Below, piece by piece: positions 33,542-42,857 of a stretch of 64,000 nucleotides of DNA. The position numbers and the translations under genes were made by a program. Every line of letters starts with the position of its first letter. Position 1 is the stretch's first letter. The stretch comes from RYN-230 sp963720645. GTDB lineage: Bacteria; Actinomycetota; Actinomycetes; Streptosporangiales; Streptosporangiaceae. The notes under the pieces were generated by a model that made no database searches, was not told the DNA's origin, and was given only the letters and a program-made list of their open reading frames with translations. The stretch spans positions 62,001 to 126,000 of the forward strand of contig CAVRFX010000024.1 in NCBI GenBank assembly GCA_963720645.1, read 5' to 3'.

Positions 33542-36048
33542 TCCGCACTCCTCAGGGTCACCAGGCTGCCGTACCCGGCCACGAGCTCGCGCCGGACCTC
33601 CGAACCGGCAGACCGGGTCGGCAGCCACACCACCCGGTCCGGCATGACGGCCACCTCGACCGGAAGGGTCAGCGAACCGCGCTCGGTGGCCACAGTGACC
33701 TTACCGCCGTCCGAGGTCCCGGACTCCGCTGCGGTCGCCGCTGACATCCGGGCCACCACCGGCCGGGCCGTGCCGGCCAGGAACGGCTCCCCGTCCTGCA
33801 TCCGTCCCGCGTCCAGCAGCTGGTGCCAGGTGACGAGGACCGCCTCCCCGGCCGCCGGCTCGGGCGGGCTGGTGTCGGGGGCCGACGCGAGCGGCGCCCC
33901 GTGCGCGGTCTCCGCGGGCTCGGCTTCCGCGGCGGACGCCGAACCTCCCACCACGCCGAGCGCAGCGAGCTCCTGGCGGGCCGCCGCGGCGTCGGGCAGG
34001 CCCAGGTGCACGTCCATCTCGTCGGCGATCCTGCGCAGCACGTGCAGGTCGGATTCCACGCCCGGGATGTCCAGAACCGCCTCGAACGTGCCCAGCCGCC
34101 CTTCCCAGTTCACGAACGTGCCCGGCTTCTCCGCCACCGCCGCCACCGGGAGGATCACGTCGGCGCGGTCGGTCACCGGGCTCGGCCGCAGTTCCAGGCT
34201 GACCACGAACGGCGTGGCCTCCAGGGCCTCGCGGGCCGCCGCGGGGTCGGGCAGGTCGTCCAGGTCCACGCCGCCGATGACCAGCGCGTCTATGTCGCCG
34301 CCGGAGGCGGCGGCCAGGATCTGCGTGGTGTCCCGGCCGGGAAGCGGGGGCAGGGACGCCACCCCCCAGGCCCGGGCCGTCTCCACCCGGGCCTGCGAGC
34401 TGGCGGCCAGGCGGCCGCCGGGCAGCAGGTTCGGCATGGCACCCACCTCGATGGCGCCCCGCTCACCCGCCCGCCGGGGTATCCACGCCAGCCGGGCCCC
34501 GGTCGCCCGGGCCAGCCGGTCGGCGGCGCTGAGCGCGCCGGGCACTTCGGCGAGGCGCTCGCCGACCAGGATGATGGCACCGTCGGCGGCCAGGGCGTCC
34601 TTGGCCGCACGGCCGGTGTCGTCCAGCCCGGTACCGCTGATCAGGCTGCCCAGCGCGGCCGCCTCGCCCCCCGGCAGGGTGGGCAGCAGGATCCCGGACA
34701 TCCGGGTCAGGCCGCGGCTGGCCAGCGGGGCGATGGAGTACACGGCCAGGGTGCCCGCACGGGCCGCCTTGCGCAGCCGCAGGAACACGATGGGGGACTC
34801 GTCGTCCGGCTCGAACCCGGCGAGCAGGACCACCGGCGCCCGCTCGAGGTCGGTGTAGCTGACCTCGAGGTCCCGGCCGGCCACGTTGGCCGCCAGGAAC
34901 CCGGCTTCCTCGGCCGAGTGCGGGCGGGCCCGCATGTCGATGTCGTTGGTGCCCAGGGCCACCCGGGCGAACTTGGCGTACGCGTAGGCGTCCTCGACGG
35001 TCAGCCGGCCGCCGGTCAGCACGCCGGCCCGGCCGTGCGCGGCGGCCAGCCCGCGGGCGGCGGCCGCGAAGGCCTCGGGCCAGGACGCGGGGGCCAGGAC
35101 ACCATCGGCGTTACGCACCAGCGGGCCAGCGAGCCGGTCCGGCTGGGTGGCGTAGGTGAACGCCCAGCGGCCCTTGTCGCAGTTCCACTCCTCGTTGACC
35201 TGCGGGTCACTGCCGGCCAGCCGGCGGGTGACCGCGCCGCGCCGGTAGTCGGTGCGCTGGCGGCAGCCTGCCGCGCAGTGCTCGCACACGGTCGGCACCG
35301 AGACCAGGTCGAACGGCCGGGCGCGGAAGCGGTAGGCGGCGCCGGTCAGCGCGCCGACCGGGCAGATCTGCACGGTGTTGCCGGAGAAATAAGAGTCGAA
35401 TGGCGCGCCCTCGGCCACGCCCACCTGCTCCTGCGGCCCGCGCTCGAACAGCTCGATCAGCGGGTCGCCGGCGATCTGGTCGGCGAACCTGGTGCACCGG
35501 GCGCACTGGATGCACCGCTCACGGTCCAGCAGCACCTCCGTGGACAGCGCGACCGGCTTGGGGAAGGTCCGCTTCATGCCGCTGAACCTGGTCTCCCCCT
35601 GCCCGGTGGACATGGCCTGGTTCTGCAGCGGGCACTCGCCGCCCTTGTCGCACATGGGGCAGTCGAGCGGGTGGTTCATCAGCAGCAGCTCCATCATGCC
35701 GCGCTGGGCCTTCTCCGCCACAGGCGAGGTGAGCTGGGTGTGCACCACCATGCCCTCGGTGCAGGTCGTGGTGCAGGAGGCCGGCGGCTTGGGCTGGCCC
35801 TCGATGTGCACCAGGCACTGCCGGCAGGCACCCACCGGGTCGAGCAGCGGATGATCGCAGAACCGGGGGATCTGGATGCCCAGCTGCTCCGCGGCCCGGA
35901 TCACCAGCGTCCCCTTGGGCACCGTGATCTCGAACCCGTCGATGGTCACGGTGACCCCGTCGGACGGCTTGACCACGGCGGCCGGGGAGGGGCCGGCCGG
36001 CTCAGCGGGCTGGTTCGGCGGCACGGGCTGGTTCGGCGGCACGGGCAT
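33538..36048 (-). CDS. nuoG: NADH-quinone oxidoreductase subunit G
   Basis: The protein is 836 residues. After a Pro/Asn/Gln repeat leader (PVPPNQPVPPNQPAEP) comes the [2Fe-2S] site CDHPLLDPVGACRQCLVH (N1b), then the His-Cys cluster region HPLDCPMCDKGGECPLQNQ (N5), ERCIQCARC (N4), and CEHCAAGCRQ, which resembles the extra N7 site found in some bacteria. The remaining ~550 residues are the molybdopterin-oxidoreductase-like domain without cofactor function in complex I. The C-terminal half is less conserved, as usual. It overlaps nuoF by one base and nuoH by four. Confidence 0.96.
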   Translation of the reverse strand: MPVPPNQPVPPNQPAEPAGPSPAAVVKPSDGVTVTIDGFEITVPKGTLVIRAAEQLGIQIPRFCDHPLLDPVGACRQCLVHIEGQPKPPASCTTTCTEGMVVHTQLTSPVAEKAQRGMMELLLMNHPLDCPMCDKGGECPLQNQAMSTGQGETRFSGMKRTFPKPVALSTEVLLDRERCIQCARCTRFADQIAGDPLIELFERGPQEQVGVAEGAPFDSYFSGNTVQICPVGALTGAAYRFRARPFDLVSVPTVCEHCAAGCRQRTDYRRGAVTRRLAGSDPQVNEEWNCDKGRWAFTYATQPDRLAGPLVRNADGVLAPASWPEAFAAAARGLAAAHGRAGVLTGGRLTVEDAYAYAKFARVALGTNDIDMRARPHSAEEAGFLAANVAGRDLEVSYTDLERAPVVLLAGFEPDDESPIVFLRLRKAARAGTLAVYSIAPLASRGLTRMSGILLPTLPGGEAAALGSLISGTGLDDTGRAAKDALAADGAIILVGERLAEVPGALSAADRLARATGARLAWIPRRAGERGAIEVGAMPNLLPGGRLAASSQARVETARAWGVASLPPLPGRDTTQILAAASGGDIDALVIGGVDLDDLPDPAAAREALEATPFVVSLELRPSPVTDRADVILPVAAVAEKPGTFVNWEGRLGTFEAVLDIPGVESDLHVLRRIADEMDVHLGLPDAAAARQELAALGVVGGSASAAEAEPAETAHGAPLASAPDTSPPEPAAGEAVLVTWHQLLDAGRMQDGEPFLAGTARPVVARMSAATAAESGTSDGGKVTVATERGSLTLPVEVAVMPDRVVWLPTRSAGSEVRRELVAGYGSLVTLRSAE

Positions 36049-37352
36049 CAGGCGGACTCCATGGCAAATAGCGTTGACGCGGCCGGGTCGAACGGGCAGC
36101 CACCGTGCCGCTGGTGCTCGAGGTACTCGTCCTTGAAGTAACGGATGGACGACTTGACCGGCGCCTCGATCGAGTCACCCAGGGCGCAGAACGCCCGTCC
36201 GGTGATGTTGCTGCAGATATCGAGGAGCTTGTCCAGGTCAGCCTCGCTGCCCTCGCCCCGCTCCAGCTGTTCCAGCAACTGCACGACCCACCAGCTGCCC
36301 TCGCGGCACGGCGTGCACTTGCCGCAGGACTCGTGCTCGTAGAACTTGATCCAGCGCAGCACGACGCGGACCACGCAGGTGGTCTCGTCGAAGAGCTGGA
36401 CCGACCGGGTGCCGAGCATGGACCCGGCCGCGGCCACCGACTCGTAATCCAGGGGCACATCCAGCTGCTCGTCGCTGAACAGGGGCGTGGACGAGCCGCC
36501 GGGGGTCCAGAACTTCAGCCGGTGCCCGGACCGGATGCCGCCGGCCAGCTCCAGCAGCTCGCGGAGCGTGGTGCCGAGCGGCGCCTCGTACTGGCCAGGC
36601 CGGGTGACGTGCCCGGACAGCGAGAAGATCCCGAAGCCCTTGGACTTCTCGGTGCCGTAGGCCGCGAAGTCCGCGGCCCCGTGGCCGAGGATGTAGGGCA
36701 CCGTCGCGATCGACTCGACGTTGTTGACCACGGTGGGGCAGGCGTACAGCCCGGCCACGGCCGGGAACGGCGGCTTCAGCCGGGGCTGGCCACGATAACC
36801 CTCCAGCGAGTCCAGCAGCGCGGTCTCCTCACCGCAGATGTAGGCGCCCGCCCCGGAGTGCACCACCACCTCGAGGTCGAATCCGGACCCGAGGATGTCG
36901 GTGCCGAGGTAGCCGGCCTCGTAGGCCTGGGCCACCGCGAAGTGGAGCCGGCGGATCACGTGCAGGACCTCGCCGCGCACGTAGATGAAGGCCCGGTGCG
37001 CGTCGAACGCGTAGCAGGCGATCACGATGCCCTCGATCAGCGCCTGCGGGTTGTTCAGCAGCGTCGGCATGTCCTTGCAGGCGCCGGGTTCGGACTCGTC
37101 GGCGTTCACCACCAGGTAGTGCGGCTTGTCACCGCCCTTGGGGATGAATCCCCACTTCAGGCCGGTGGGGAAGCCGGCCCCGCCCCGGCCGCGCAGCACG
37201 GAGTCCTTCATCGTCTGGACGACCTCGTCCGGCTGCATGGCCAGCGCCTTGCCCAGCGCGCCGTAGCCGCCGTGCCGCTTGTAGGCCTCGATCGTGAACG
37301 AGTCCGGCTCGTCCCAGAACGCGGTGAGTTCCGGTGTCAGCACAGTAGTCAC
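36048..37352 (-). CDS. nuoF: NADH-quinone oxidoreductase subunit F
   Basis: The protein is 434 residues. RGRGGAGFPTGLKWGFIP (near 55-72) is the NADH/FMN glycine-rich motif, KPHYLVVNADESEPGACKD the FMN-binding part, and ESCGKCTPCREG (near 348-359) with a later Cys holds cluster N3. It accepts electrons from NADH and passes them from FMN to the Fe-S chain. It stands between nuoE and nuoG, as in the standard order. The start has overlap ATGA with nuoE. Confidence 0.98.
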   Translation of the reverse strand: MTTVLTPELTAFWDEPDSFTIEAYKRHGGYGALGKALAMQPDEVVQTMKDSVLRGRGGAGFPTGLKWGFIPKGGDKPHYLVVNADESEPGACKDMPTLLNNPQALIEGIVIACYAFDAHRAFIYVRGEVLHVIRRLHFAVAQAYEAGYLGTDILGSGFDLEVVVHSGAGAYICGEETALLDSLEGYRGQPRLKPPFPAVAGLYACPTVVNNVESIATVPYILGHGAADFAAYGTEKSKGFGIFSLSGHVTRPGQYEAPLGTTLRELLELAGGIRSGHRLKFWTPGGSSTPLFSDEQLDVPLDYESVAAAGSMLGTRSVQLFDETTCVVRVVLRWIKFYEHESCGKCTPCREGSWWVVQLLEQLERGEGSEADLDKLLDICSNITGRAFCALGDSIEAPVKSSIRYFKDEYLEHQRHGGCPFDPAASTLFAMESA

Positions 37353-38059
37353 GTGGTGGCCTTCCCGTTCCCGGAGGTGGACCTGGATGCCGCGGCGCCC
37401 GCATCGTCCCCGGGCGTCCAGCCCTGCTCCCTGGCGACCTTCAGCCCCGCCAGGGAGGGCTCACCCGCGGTGTGCCCCCCGGCGGCCTGGTCGTCCGGGA
37501 ACCCGGCCAGGATCCGGGACGCCTGCTTCCAGGTGCACAGCCGCGGCGCGCCGCGGGTGGGCCTGATGCCCGCCGCGCCGGACCGCAGGCCGTCCACCAG
37601 ATCCCGGGCGGACTGGGGGGTCATGTTGTCGAAGAACTCCCAGTTGACCATCACCACGGGCGCGTAGTCACAGGCGGCGTTGCACTCCAGGTGCTCCACA
37701 CTGACCCTGCCGTCGGGGGTGGGCTCGTCGTCGCCGACGCCGAGGTGCTCGTGCAGCCCGGCGAGGATGGCGTCGCCGCCCATCACCGCGCACAGCGAGT
37801 TGGTGCAGACACCGACGTGGTACTCACCCACCGGATGGTGCTTGTACATGGTGTAGAAGGAGGCCACCGCAGTGACCTCCGCCTTGGCCAGCCCCAGCTG
37901 ATCAGCGCAGAACTCGAGGCCGTCCTCGGTGAGGTAACCCTCCTCGGCCTGGATGAGATGCAGCAGCGGCAGCAGTGCCGAGCGCGACTGCGGGTAGCGC
38001 GCGATGATCTGCGCGGCATCCGGCTCCAGCCGGGCGCGCACTTCCTGCGACAGCGCCAT
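37349..38059 (-). CDS. nuoE: NADH-quinone oxidoreductase subunit E
   Basis: The protein is 236 residues. The thioredoxin-like core carries the [2Fe-2S] N1a ligands in GVCTNSLCAVMGG and HLECNAACDYAPVVMVN. The N-terminal helical part is LHLIQAEEGYLTEDGLEF, typical of the 24-kDa subunit. The C-terminal ~60 residues (from TWKQASRILAGFPDD) are a tail seen in actinobacterial NuoE. It sits with NuoF in the NADH dehydrogenase module and shares one base with nuoD. Confidence 0.97.
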   Translation of the reverse strand: MALSQEVRARLEPDAAQIIARYPQSRSALLPLLHLIQAEEGYLTEDGLEFCADQLGLAKAEVTAVASFYTMYKHHPVGEYHVGVCTNSLCAVMGGDAILAGLHEHLGVGDDEPTPDGRVSVEHLECNAACDYAPVVMVNWEFFDNMTPQSARDLVDGLRSGAAGIRPTRGAPRLCTWKQASRILAGFPDDQAAGGHTAGEPSLAGLKVAREQGWTPGDDAGAAASRSTSGNGKATT

Positions 38060-39432
38060 TACCGGTCCACGCCTCCCATTACCGGATCGATACTCGCCAC
38101 GGCCGGGATGACGTCGGCGAGCATGCCGCCTTCGGCCATGGCCGCGACGGCCTGCAGGTTGGTGAACGACGGGTCGCGCAGGTGCACCCGGTACGGCCGG
38201 GTGCCGCCGTCGCTGACCACGTGGCAGCCCAGCTCGCCGCGCGGCGACTCCACGGCGGTGTACACCTGCCCCGCAGGCACCCGGAAGCCCTCGGTGACCA
38301 GCTTGAAGTGGTGGATCAGCGCTTCCATCGACTGGCCCATGATGTGCGCGATGTGATCCGGTGAGTTGCCCAGGCCGTCCCCGCCCAGGGCCAGCCTGGC
38401 CGGCCAGCCGATCTTCGGGTCACTGATCATCACCGGGTCGCGCTCCGGCCGCGGTGCGGCCAGCCGGTCGGTGGCCTGCTCGATGATCTTCAGCGACTCG
38501 TCGCACTCGTCCACGCGGACCAGGTACCGGCCGTACGCATCGCAGGTGTCCTGCGTGACGACCTCGAAGTCGTAGGCCTCGTAGCCGCAGTACGGCTGGC
38601 TCTTGCGCAGGTCCCACGGCAGCCCGGTACCGCGCAGCAGCGGGCCGGTCACCCCGAGCGCCATGCAGCCCGCCAGGTCGAGGTAGGCCACGTTCTTGGT
38701 CCGGGCCAGGTAGAGCGGGTTGGCGTCCATCAGCGAGCGCAGCTCGGCGAGCTGATGCGGCATCCGGCCGAGGAACTCGCGGATCGCGTCGAGGGCGCCT
38801 CGCGGCAGGTCCTGCGACACGCCGCCCGGGCGCACGTAGGCGTGATTCATCCGCAGGCCGGTGATCAGCTCGAACAGGTCGAGGATCCGCTCGCGCTCAC
38901 GCACCGCGTACAGGAACACGGTGGTGGCCCCGAGTTCCAGGCCGAAGGTGCCGATCGCCGTCATGTGCGAGGCGATCCGGTTCAGCTCCATCATCAGCAC
39001 CCGCAGGACGCTGGCCCGCTCGGGCACCTCCGCTTCCACGCCGAGGAGCTTCTCGACCGCGAGGCAGTACACCGTCTCGTTGAAGATGGGGGACAGGTAG
39101 TCCGCGCGGGTGCAGAACGTCACGCCCTGCGTCCAGGTACGGAACTCCATGCTCTTCTCGATGCCCGTGTGCAGATAGCCGACCACCGGCCGGAGCTCGG
39201 TGACGGTTTCCCCGTCCAGCGTCAGCACCAGGCGCAGCACGCCGTGTGTCGAAGGATGCTGTGGCCCCATGTTGACCACGAGGTGCTCGGCGTCGGCCTG
39301 GTCCCCGCCGTCCTGCAGGGCCTGGAGGACCTCGTCCCAGTCCCCCCCGGCGACGTTGTAGACGCGGCCCTCGGTGCCCTCGGCGGTGCCGTCCGCGGCC
39401 GGCCCTCCCGCCCCGCCTGGCTGGGTGGTCAC
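38059..39432 (-). CDS. nuoD: NADH-quinone oxidoreductase subunit D
   Basis: The protein is 457 residues. NMGPQHPSTHGVLRLVLTLDGE starts the family's conserved region, with HTGIEKSMEFRTW, RADYLSPIFNE and DPSFTNLQAVAAMAEGGMLADVI later. It forms the quinone-binding cavity with NuoB and NuoH; His (in GPQHPSTHG) and Tyr (in ADYLSP) are the residues that contact quinone in other species. The N-terminal ~45 residues are a Gly/Ala/Asp-rich extension. Four-base overlap with nuoC. Confidence 0.98.
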   Translation of the reverse strand: MTTQPGGAGGPAADGTAEGTEGRVYNVAGGDWDEVLQALQDGGDQADAEHLVVNMGPQHPSTHGVLRLVLTLDGETVTELRPVVGYLHTGIEKSMEFRTWTQGVTFCTRADYLSPIFNETVYCLAVEKLLGVEAEVPERASVLRVLMMELNRIASHMTAIGTFGLELGATTVFLYAVRERERILDLFELITGLRMNHAYVRPGGVSQDLPRGALDAIREFLGRMPHQLAELRSLMDANPLYLARTKNVAYLDLAGCMALGVTGPLLRGTGLPWDLRKSQPYCGYEAYDFEVVTQDTCDAYGRYLVRVDECDESLKIIEQATDRLAAPRPERDPVMISDPKIGWPARLALGGDGLGNSPDHIAHIMGQSMEALIHHFKLVTEGFRVPAGQVYTAVESPRGELGCHVVSDGGTRPYRVHLRDPSFTNLQAVAAMAEGGMLADVIPAVASIDPVMGGVDR

Positions 39433-40169
39433 GTGTACGACCTCCGCTCGTCCGGTGGCGGCACCGTGGCGCCGCGGTACTCGACCGGGATCCCGCCGAG
39501 CGGGTAGTCCTTCCGCTGCGGGTGGCCCTTCCAGTCGTCGGGCATCTCGATCCTGGTCAGCGCGGGATGCCCATCGAAGATGATGCCGAAGAAATCCCAG
39601 GTCTCGCGCTCATGCCAGTCGCAGGTGGGGTAGACGCTGACCACGGAGGGCACGTGCGGGTCCGCGTCCGGCGCGCTCACCTCCAGGCGTACCCGGCGAT
39701 TGTGGGTGATCGAGACCAGGTGGTACACGGCGTGCAGCTCGCGCCCCACGTCCGCGAGGTAGTGCGCCCCCGACACGCCACTGCACAGCTCGAAGGCGAG
39801 CAACGGCTCGTCGCGCAGCAGCCGGGCCACCGCGACCAGATGCTCCCGGCGGACGTGCAGGGTGAGCTCACCGCGGTCGACGATCACCCGCTCCACCGCC
39901 TCGCCGAAGTCCGAGCCGTCGGCCTCCAGCCGGGTGCTCAGCGCGTCGGCGATCTCGTCGAAGTACGAGCCGTACGGCCGCGGCGTGGACGGCACCGGAG
40001 CCCGCCGGACCTGAAGGCCGCCGTAGCCCGAGGTGTCCCCGGTCGTCTGGGTGCCGAACATGCCGGTCCGGACCACCTGCTCACTGAGCCGCTGCCGGCC
40101 CGCCAGCGCCGCCTCGTCCGGCCCGGCCTGGCCAGCGGCGGCCCCGTCCGGCGGCGTGTTCTCACTCAC
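39429..40169 (-). CDS. nuoC: NADH-quinone oxidoreductase subunit C
   Basis: The protein is 246 residues. YPTCDWHERETWDFFGIIFDGHP (near 187-209) is the 30-kDa signature and PQRKDYPLGGIPVEYRG the C-terminal motif. The N-terminal ~75 residues are a weakly conserved extension with FGTQTTGDTSGYGGL. It is a peripheral-arm subunit that pairs with NuoD. Eight-base overlap with nuoB and four-base with nuoD. It is distinct from nuoC2 at 4067-4630, which is shorter and lacks the extension. Confidence 0.97.
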   Translation of the reverse strand: MSENTPPDGAAAGQAGPDEAALAGRQRLSEQVVRTGMFGTQTTGDTSGYGGLQVRRAPVPSTPRPYGSYFDEIADALSTRLEADGSDFGEAVERVIVDRGELTLHVRREHLVAVARLLRDEPLLAFELCSGVSGAHYLADVGRELHAVYHLVSITHNRRVRLEVSAPDADPHVPSVVSVYPTCDWHERETWDFFGIIFDGHPALTRIEMPDDWKGHPQRKDYPLGGIPVEYRGATVPPPDERRSYT

Positions 40170-40794
40170 CAGCCGCTCCTGCCTCAGATCCGCCCGGACG
40201 CGGCGTGCCCAGCAGGGTGGGCCCTCCGGCCGCCATCCGCGACCGGCTGCCGGCCAGGTCGGCGGCGAGCGGGAGGCGGCGCAGCCGGGCCTGCTCCAGC
40301 TCGGTCACTTCCCGCTCACGGTTCACGCCCAGCTTCATGTTCTGGATCTTGTCGTGCAGCTTCACGATCGCGTCCAGCAGCATCTCCGGCCGCGGCGGGC
40401 AGCCGGGCAGGTAGATGTCCACCGGCACGACGTGATCCACACCCTGCACGATCGCGTAATTGTTGAACATGCCGCCGCTGGAGGCGCAGACACCCATCGA
40501 GATGACCCACTTAGGGTCGGCCATCTGGTCGTAGATCTGGCGGAGCACGGGGGCCATCTTCTGGCTGACCCGCCCGGCCACGATCATCAGGTCGGCCTGC
40601 CGGGGCGTGTTCGAGGCGCGCTCCATGCCAAACCGGGCCAGGTCATGCCGCGCCCCGCCGGTCTGCATCAGCTCGATCGCGCAGCAGGCCAGGCCGAAGG
40701 TGGCCGGCCAGACCGAGCTCTTGCGCGCGTACCCGGCCACCTTCTCGACCGTGGTGAGCAGGATCCCGCTCGGCAGCTTTTCTTCGACACCCAT
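40162..40794 (-). CDS. nuoB: NADH-quinone oxidoreductase subunit B
   Basis: The protein is 210 residues. The N2 cluster ligands are in FGLACCAIELMQTGGARHDL, GVCASSGGMFNNYAIVQG and YLPGCPPRPEMLLDAI. N2 is the last cluster before quinone. The C-terminal ~50 residues after the core (EREVTELEQARLRRL and beyond) are variable. It starts 3 bp after the nuoA stop. It serves as the reference for the second copy nuoB2, which differs in its extra Cys and in the segment before GACS. Confidence 0.98.
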   Translation of the reverse strand: MGVEEKLPSGILLTTVEKVAGYARKSSVWPATFGLACCAIELMQTGGARHDLARFGMERASNTPRQADLMIVAGRVSQKMAPVLRQIYDQMADPKWVISMGVCASSGGMFNNYAIVQGVDHVVPVDIYLPGCPPRPEMLLDAIVKLHDKIQNMKLGVNREREVTELEQARLRRLPLAADLAGSRSRMAAGGPTLLGTPRPGGSEAGAAGE

Positions 40795-40797
40795 CGG

Positions 40798-41157
40798 CTA
40801 GTCCCACTCCAGACCGCCGCGCCGCCACACGTAGGCGTACGCGACCAGAACGGTGACGATGAAGAGCACCATCTCGACGAGCCCGAAGGCGCCGAGGTTG
40901 TCGTACGCCACGGCCCACGGGTAGAGGAACACGATCTCGATGTCGAAGAGGATGAACAACATCGCCGTCAGGTAATACTTCACCGGGAACCGGCTGCCGC
41001 TCGGCTGCTGGGTCGGCTCGATCCCGCACTCGTAAGCCTCGAGTTTCGCGCGGTTCCAGCGCTTCGGGCCGGTGAAGGCCCCCAGCCCGAGCGAGAAGAT
41101 CGCGAAGACGGCGGCCAGCCCGGCGAGGACCAGGATCGGAACATACAAGCTCAGCAT
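40798..41157 (-). CDS. nuoA: NADH-quinone oxidoreductase subunit A
   Basis: The protein is 119 residues with three spans. The conserved loop reads KLEAYECGIEPTQQPSGSRFPV (about 38-59) and the second span LFDIEIVFLYPWAVAY has the membrane acids of NuoA. It is the first of fourteen nuo genes. AAAGGAGG lies 8 bases upstream of the ATG, the best ribosome binding site in the operon. The gap of 59 bp to the flavoprotein gene upstream, with no hairpin seen, suggests they share one transcript. Confidence 0.97.
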   Translation of the reverse strand: MLSLYVPILVLAGLAAVFAIFSLGLGAFTGPKRWNRAKLEAYECGIEPTQQPSGSRFPVKYYLTAMLFILFDIEIVFLYPWAVAYDNLGAFGLVEMVLFIVTVLVAYAYVWRRGGLEWD

Positions 41158-41216
41158 GAGGCGCCTCCTTTCCCCTTCTCCCTGTTGCGTCCCGGCGGTG
41201 CGGCAGAGCGGAATGC

Positions 41217-42668
41217 CTACGCCGCCGGCGTCATCTTAGACAGTGCGTGAATCACCCGGTCAGCCGCATCTCCGCCCCGCGACTCGGTGAGATTGGCCAG
41301 CAACTTCAGCGTGAACCTCATCAGCGCCGGGCGGGGCATCCCGTGCTTGGTCGCGAACTGCATGACCTTCGGGTTGCCGATCGCCTGAACGAACCTGCGC
41401 CCGAGAGTGTAGTAGCCCCCGTAGGCGGCCTTCAGCGCCTGCGGGTAGGCCATCAGCACCCGCTCCGCCCCGGCCGCATCGGGCCGGGCCAGCGCCTGCG
41501 CGATGACCTGGGCGGCGAGTTCCCCCGACTCGAGGGCGTAGGCGATGCCCTCGCCGTTGAACGGGTTCACCATGCCCCCCGCGTCCCCGGCGAGCAGCAG
41601 CCCCCGGGTGTAGTGCGGAGTGCGGTTGAAACCCATCGGCAAGGCGGCGCCCCGGACCGGCTGGGTGCGGTTCTCCTCCAGGTAGCCCCACTCGGCCGGC
41701 ATCCCGGCCAGCCAGCGGCGCAGCAGGTCCCGGTAGTCCACGTTGCCGAACGAGGACGAGGTGTTCAGCAGGCCGAGTCCCACGTTGCTGGTGCCGTCGC
41801 CCATGCCGAAGATCCAGCCGTAGCCCGGCAGCAGCCGCTGCCCGTCCCACAGGTCCAGCCACGATTCGAGGTAGTCGTCGTCGTGCCGCGGGCTGGTGTA
41901 GTAGGTGCGGACGGCGACGCCGAGCGGCCGGTCGTCGCGCTTGCTCAGCCCCATCGCCAGGGACAGCCGGGACGAATTCCCGTCCGCCGCCACGACCACC
42001 CTGGCGCGGTAACTGCGCTCCGGCTCTGCTGGCCCGGCGGCCGACGGGCGGGCCCTGACTCCCACGATCCGGCCGGCCGCGTCCAGCACCGGCCCGGTCA
42101 CGGTCACGCCCTCGAGGAGCCGCGCGCCCGCCTTCTGCGCCGTCCGGGCGAGGATCTCGTCGAAGTCGAGCCGGGTCCGGACCAGCCCGTAGCCGGGATA
42201 GCTGGACAATTCGGGCCAGGGAAGCTCGAGCCGGACCCCGCCGCCGATGATCCGCAGGCCCTTGTTCCGGACCCAGCCGTCCTGCTCCTCGACAGGAACG
42301 CCCATGCCGACCAGGGCCTTGACCGCGCGCGGGGTAAGGCCGTCGCCGCAGACCTTTTCCCGGGGGAAGCAGGCCTTCTCCAGGAGCAGCACGTCCACCC
42401 CGGCCCGGGCCAGGTAGCAGGCCGTGGCCGAGCCGGCTGGCCCGGCCCCCACCACGATCACGTCGGCTTCCTCGGCGGCCGCGGGGCCGGCCGTGGCGGA
42501 TCCCGCGGCGCGGGACGGGGTGGTAGCCGGGCCGGAGGCAGAGCCCGGGGCCGTGGCCGCCGGCCCGGCCGGGCCGGGCCCGGCTCCGGGCGCGCGGCGC
42601 GCATCACCACCGCCATGCGGCGCGGCCGCTCCAGCGGGCGGGAGACTGGGGGGGACTTCGTGGGTCAC
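41217..42668 (-). CDS. Geranylgeranyl reductase family flavoprotein (candidate menaquinone side-chain reductase)
   Basis: The protein is 483 residues. After a Pro/Ala/Gly-rich N-terminal extension of about 68 residues comes ADVIVVGAGPAGSATACYLA (FAD dinucleotide motif at 74-80), CFPREKVCGDGLTPRAV, RVVVAADGNSSRLS and GLLLAGDAGGMVNPFNGEGI. These are the motifs of geranylgeranyl reductases, which use FAD to saturate double bonds in prenyl chains; the mycobacterial menaquinone reductase MenJ is a member. Being just upstream of nuoA and downstream of menG supports menaquinone side-chain reduction, which is inference. The start codon is GTG with weak ribosome binding sequence, 20 bp downstream of the Rex-type operator. 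Confidence 0.88.
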   Translation of the reverse strand: MTHEVPPSLPPAGAAAPHGGGDARRAPGAGPGPAGPAATAPGSASGPATTPSRAAGSATAGPAAAEEADVIVVGAGPAGSATACYLARAGVDVLLLEKACFPREKVCGDGLTPRAVKALVGMGVPVEEQDGWVRNKGLRIIGGGVRLELPWPELSSYPGYGLVRTRLDFDEILARTAQKAGARLLEGVTVTGPVLDAAGRIVGVRARPSAAGPAEPERSYRARVVVAADGNSSRLSLAMGLSKRDDRPLGVAVRTYYTSPRHDDDYLESWLDLWDGQRLLPGYGWIFGMGDGTSNVGLGLLNTSSSFGNVDYRDLLRRWLAGMPAEWGYLEENRTQPVRGAALPMGFNRTPHYTRGLLLAGDAGGMVNPFNGEGIAYALESGELAAQVIAQALARPDAAGAERVLMAYPQALKAAYGGYYTLGRRFVQAIGNPKVMQFATKHGMPRPALMRFTLKLLANLTESRGGDAADRVIHALSKMTPAA

Positions 42669-42687
42669 GGAAGATTGTCCTGACTAT

Positions 42688-42707
42688 CTTGTGAACCGCT
42701 TCACAAG
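42688..42707. promoter_or_regulatory. Rex-type operator upstream of the flavoprotein-nuo operon
   Basis: CTTGTGAACCGCTTCACAAG is a perfect inverted repeat with 8-bp arms CTTGTGAA/TTCACAAG and a 4-base centre. It matches the Rex operator consensus TTGTGAA-N4-TTCACAA at every defined base; it also fits TGTGA-N6-TCACA. It ends 20 bp before the GTG of the flavoprotein gene, so bound repressor would cover the promoter or the transcript start. Rex is the NADH/NAD+-sensing repressor known to control nuo and cyd genes in streptomycetes. No rex gene lies in this window. Confidence 0.85.
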
Positions 42708-42857
42708 TACTCTTTCCGGAGTCTAGACCTTCCCCTGCGGCGCCCGCGAACCCGCCCCGGCGTGGCTGGCCCGGCCGGACCTGGCCTGGCCGGGCCGCCC
42801 CGGTCCGGGGCGGCGGCCTGGGCACCCGCCCGCCCGGTCGGGGCTGGCGGGCCTCCC

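Noticed and set aside
32003..34858. 951-codon open frame on the plus strand
   Set aside because: It is antisense to nuoG and nuoH, is rich in Arg/Gly/His/Gln, and has no motif or ribosome binding site. It is a GC-rich mirror of real genes.
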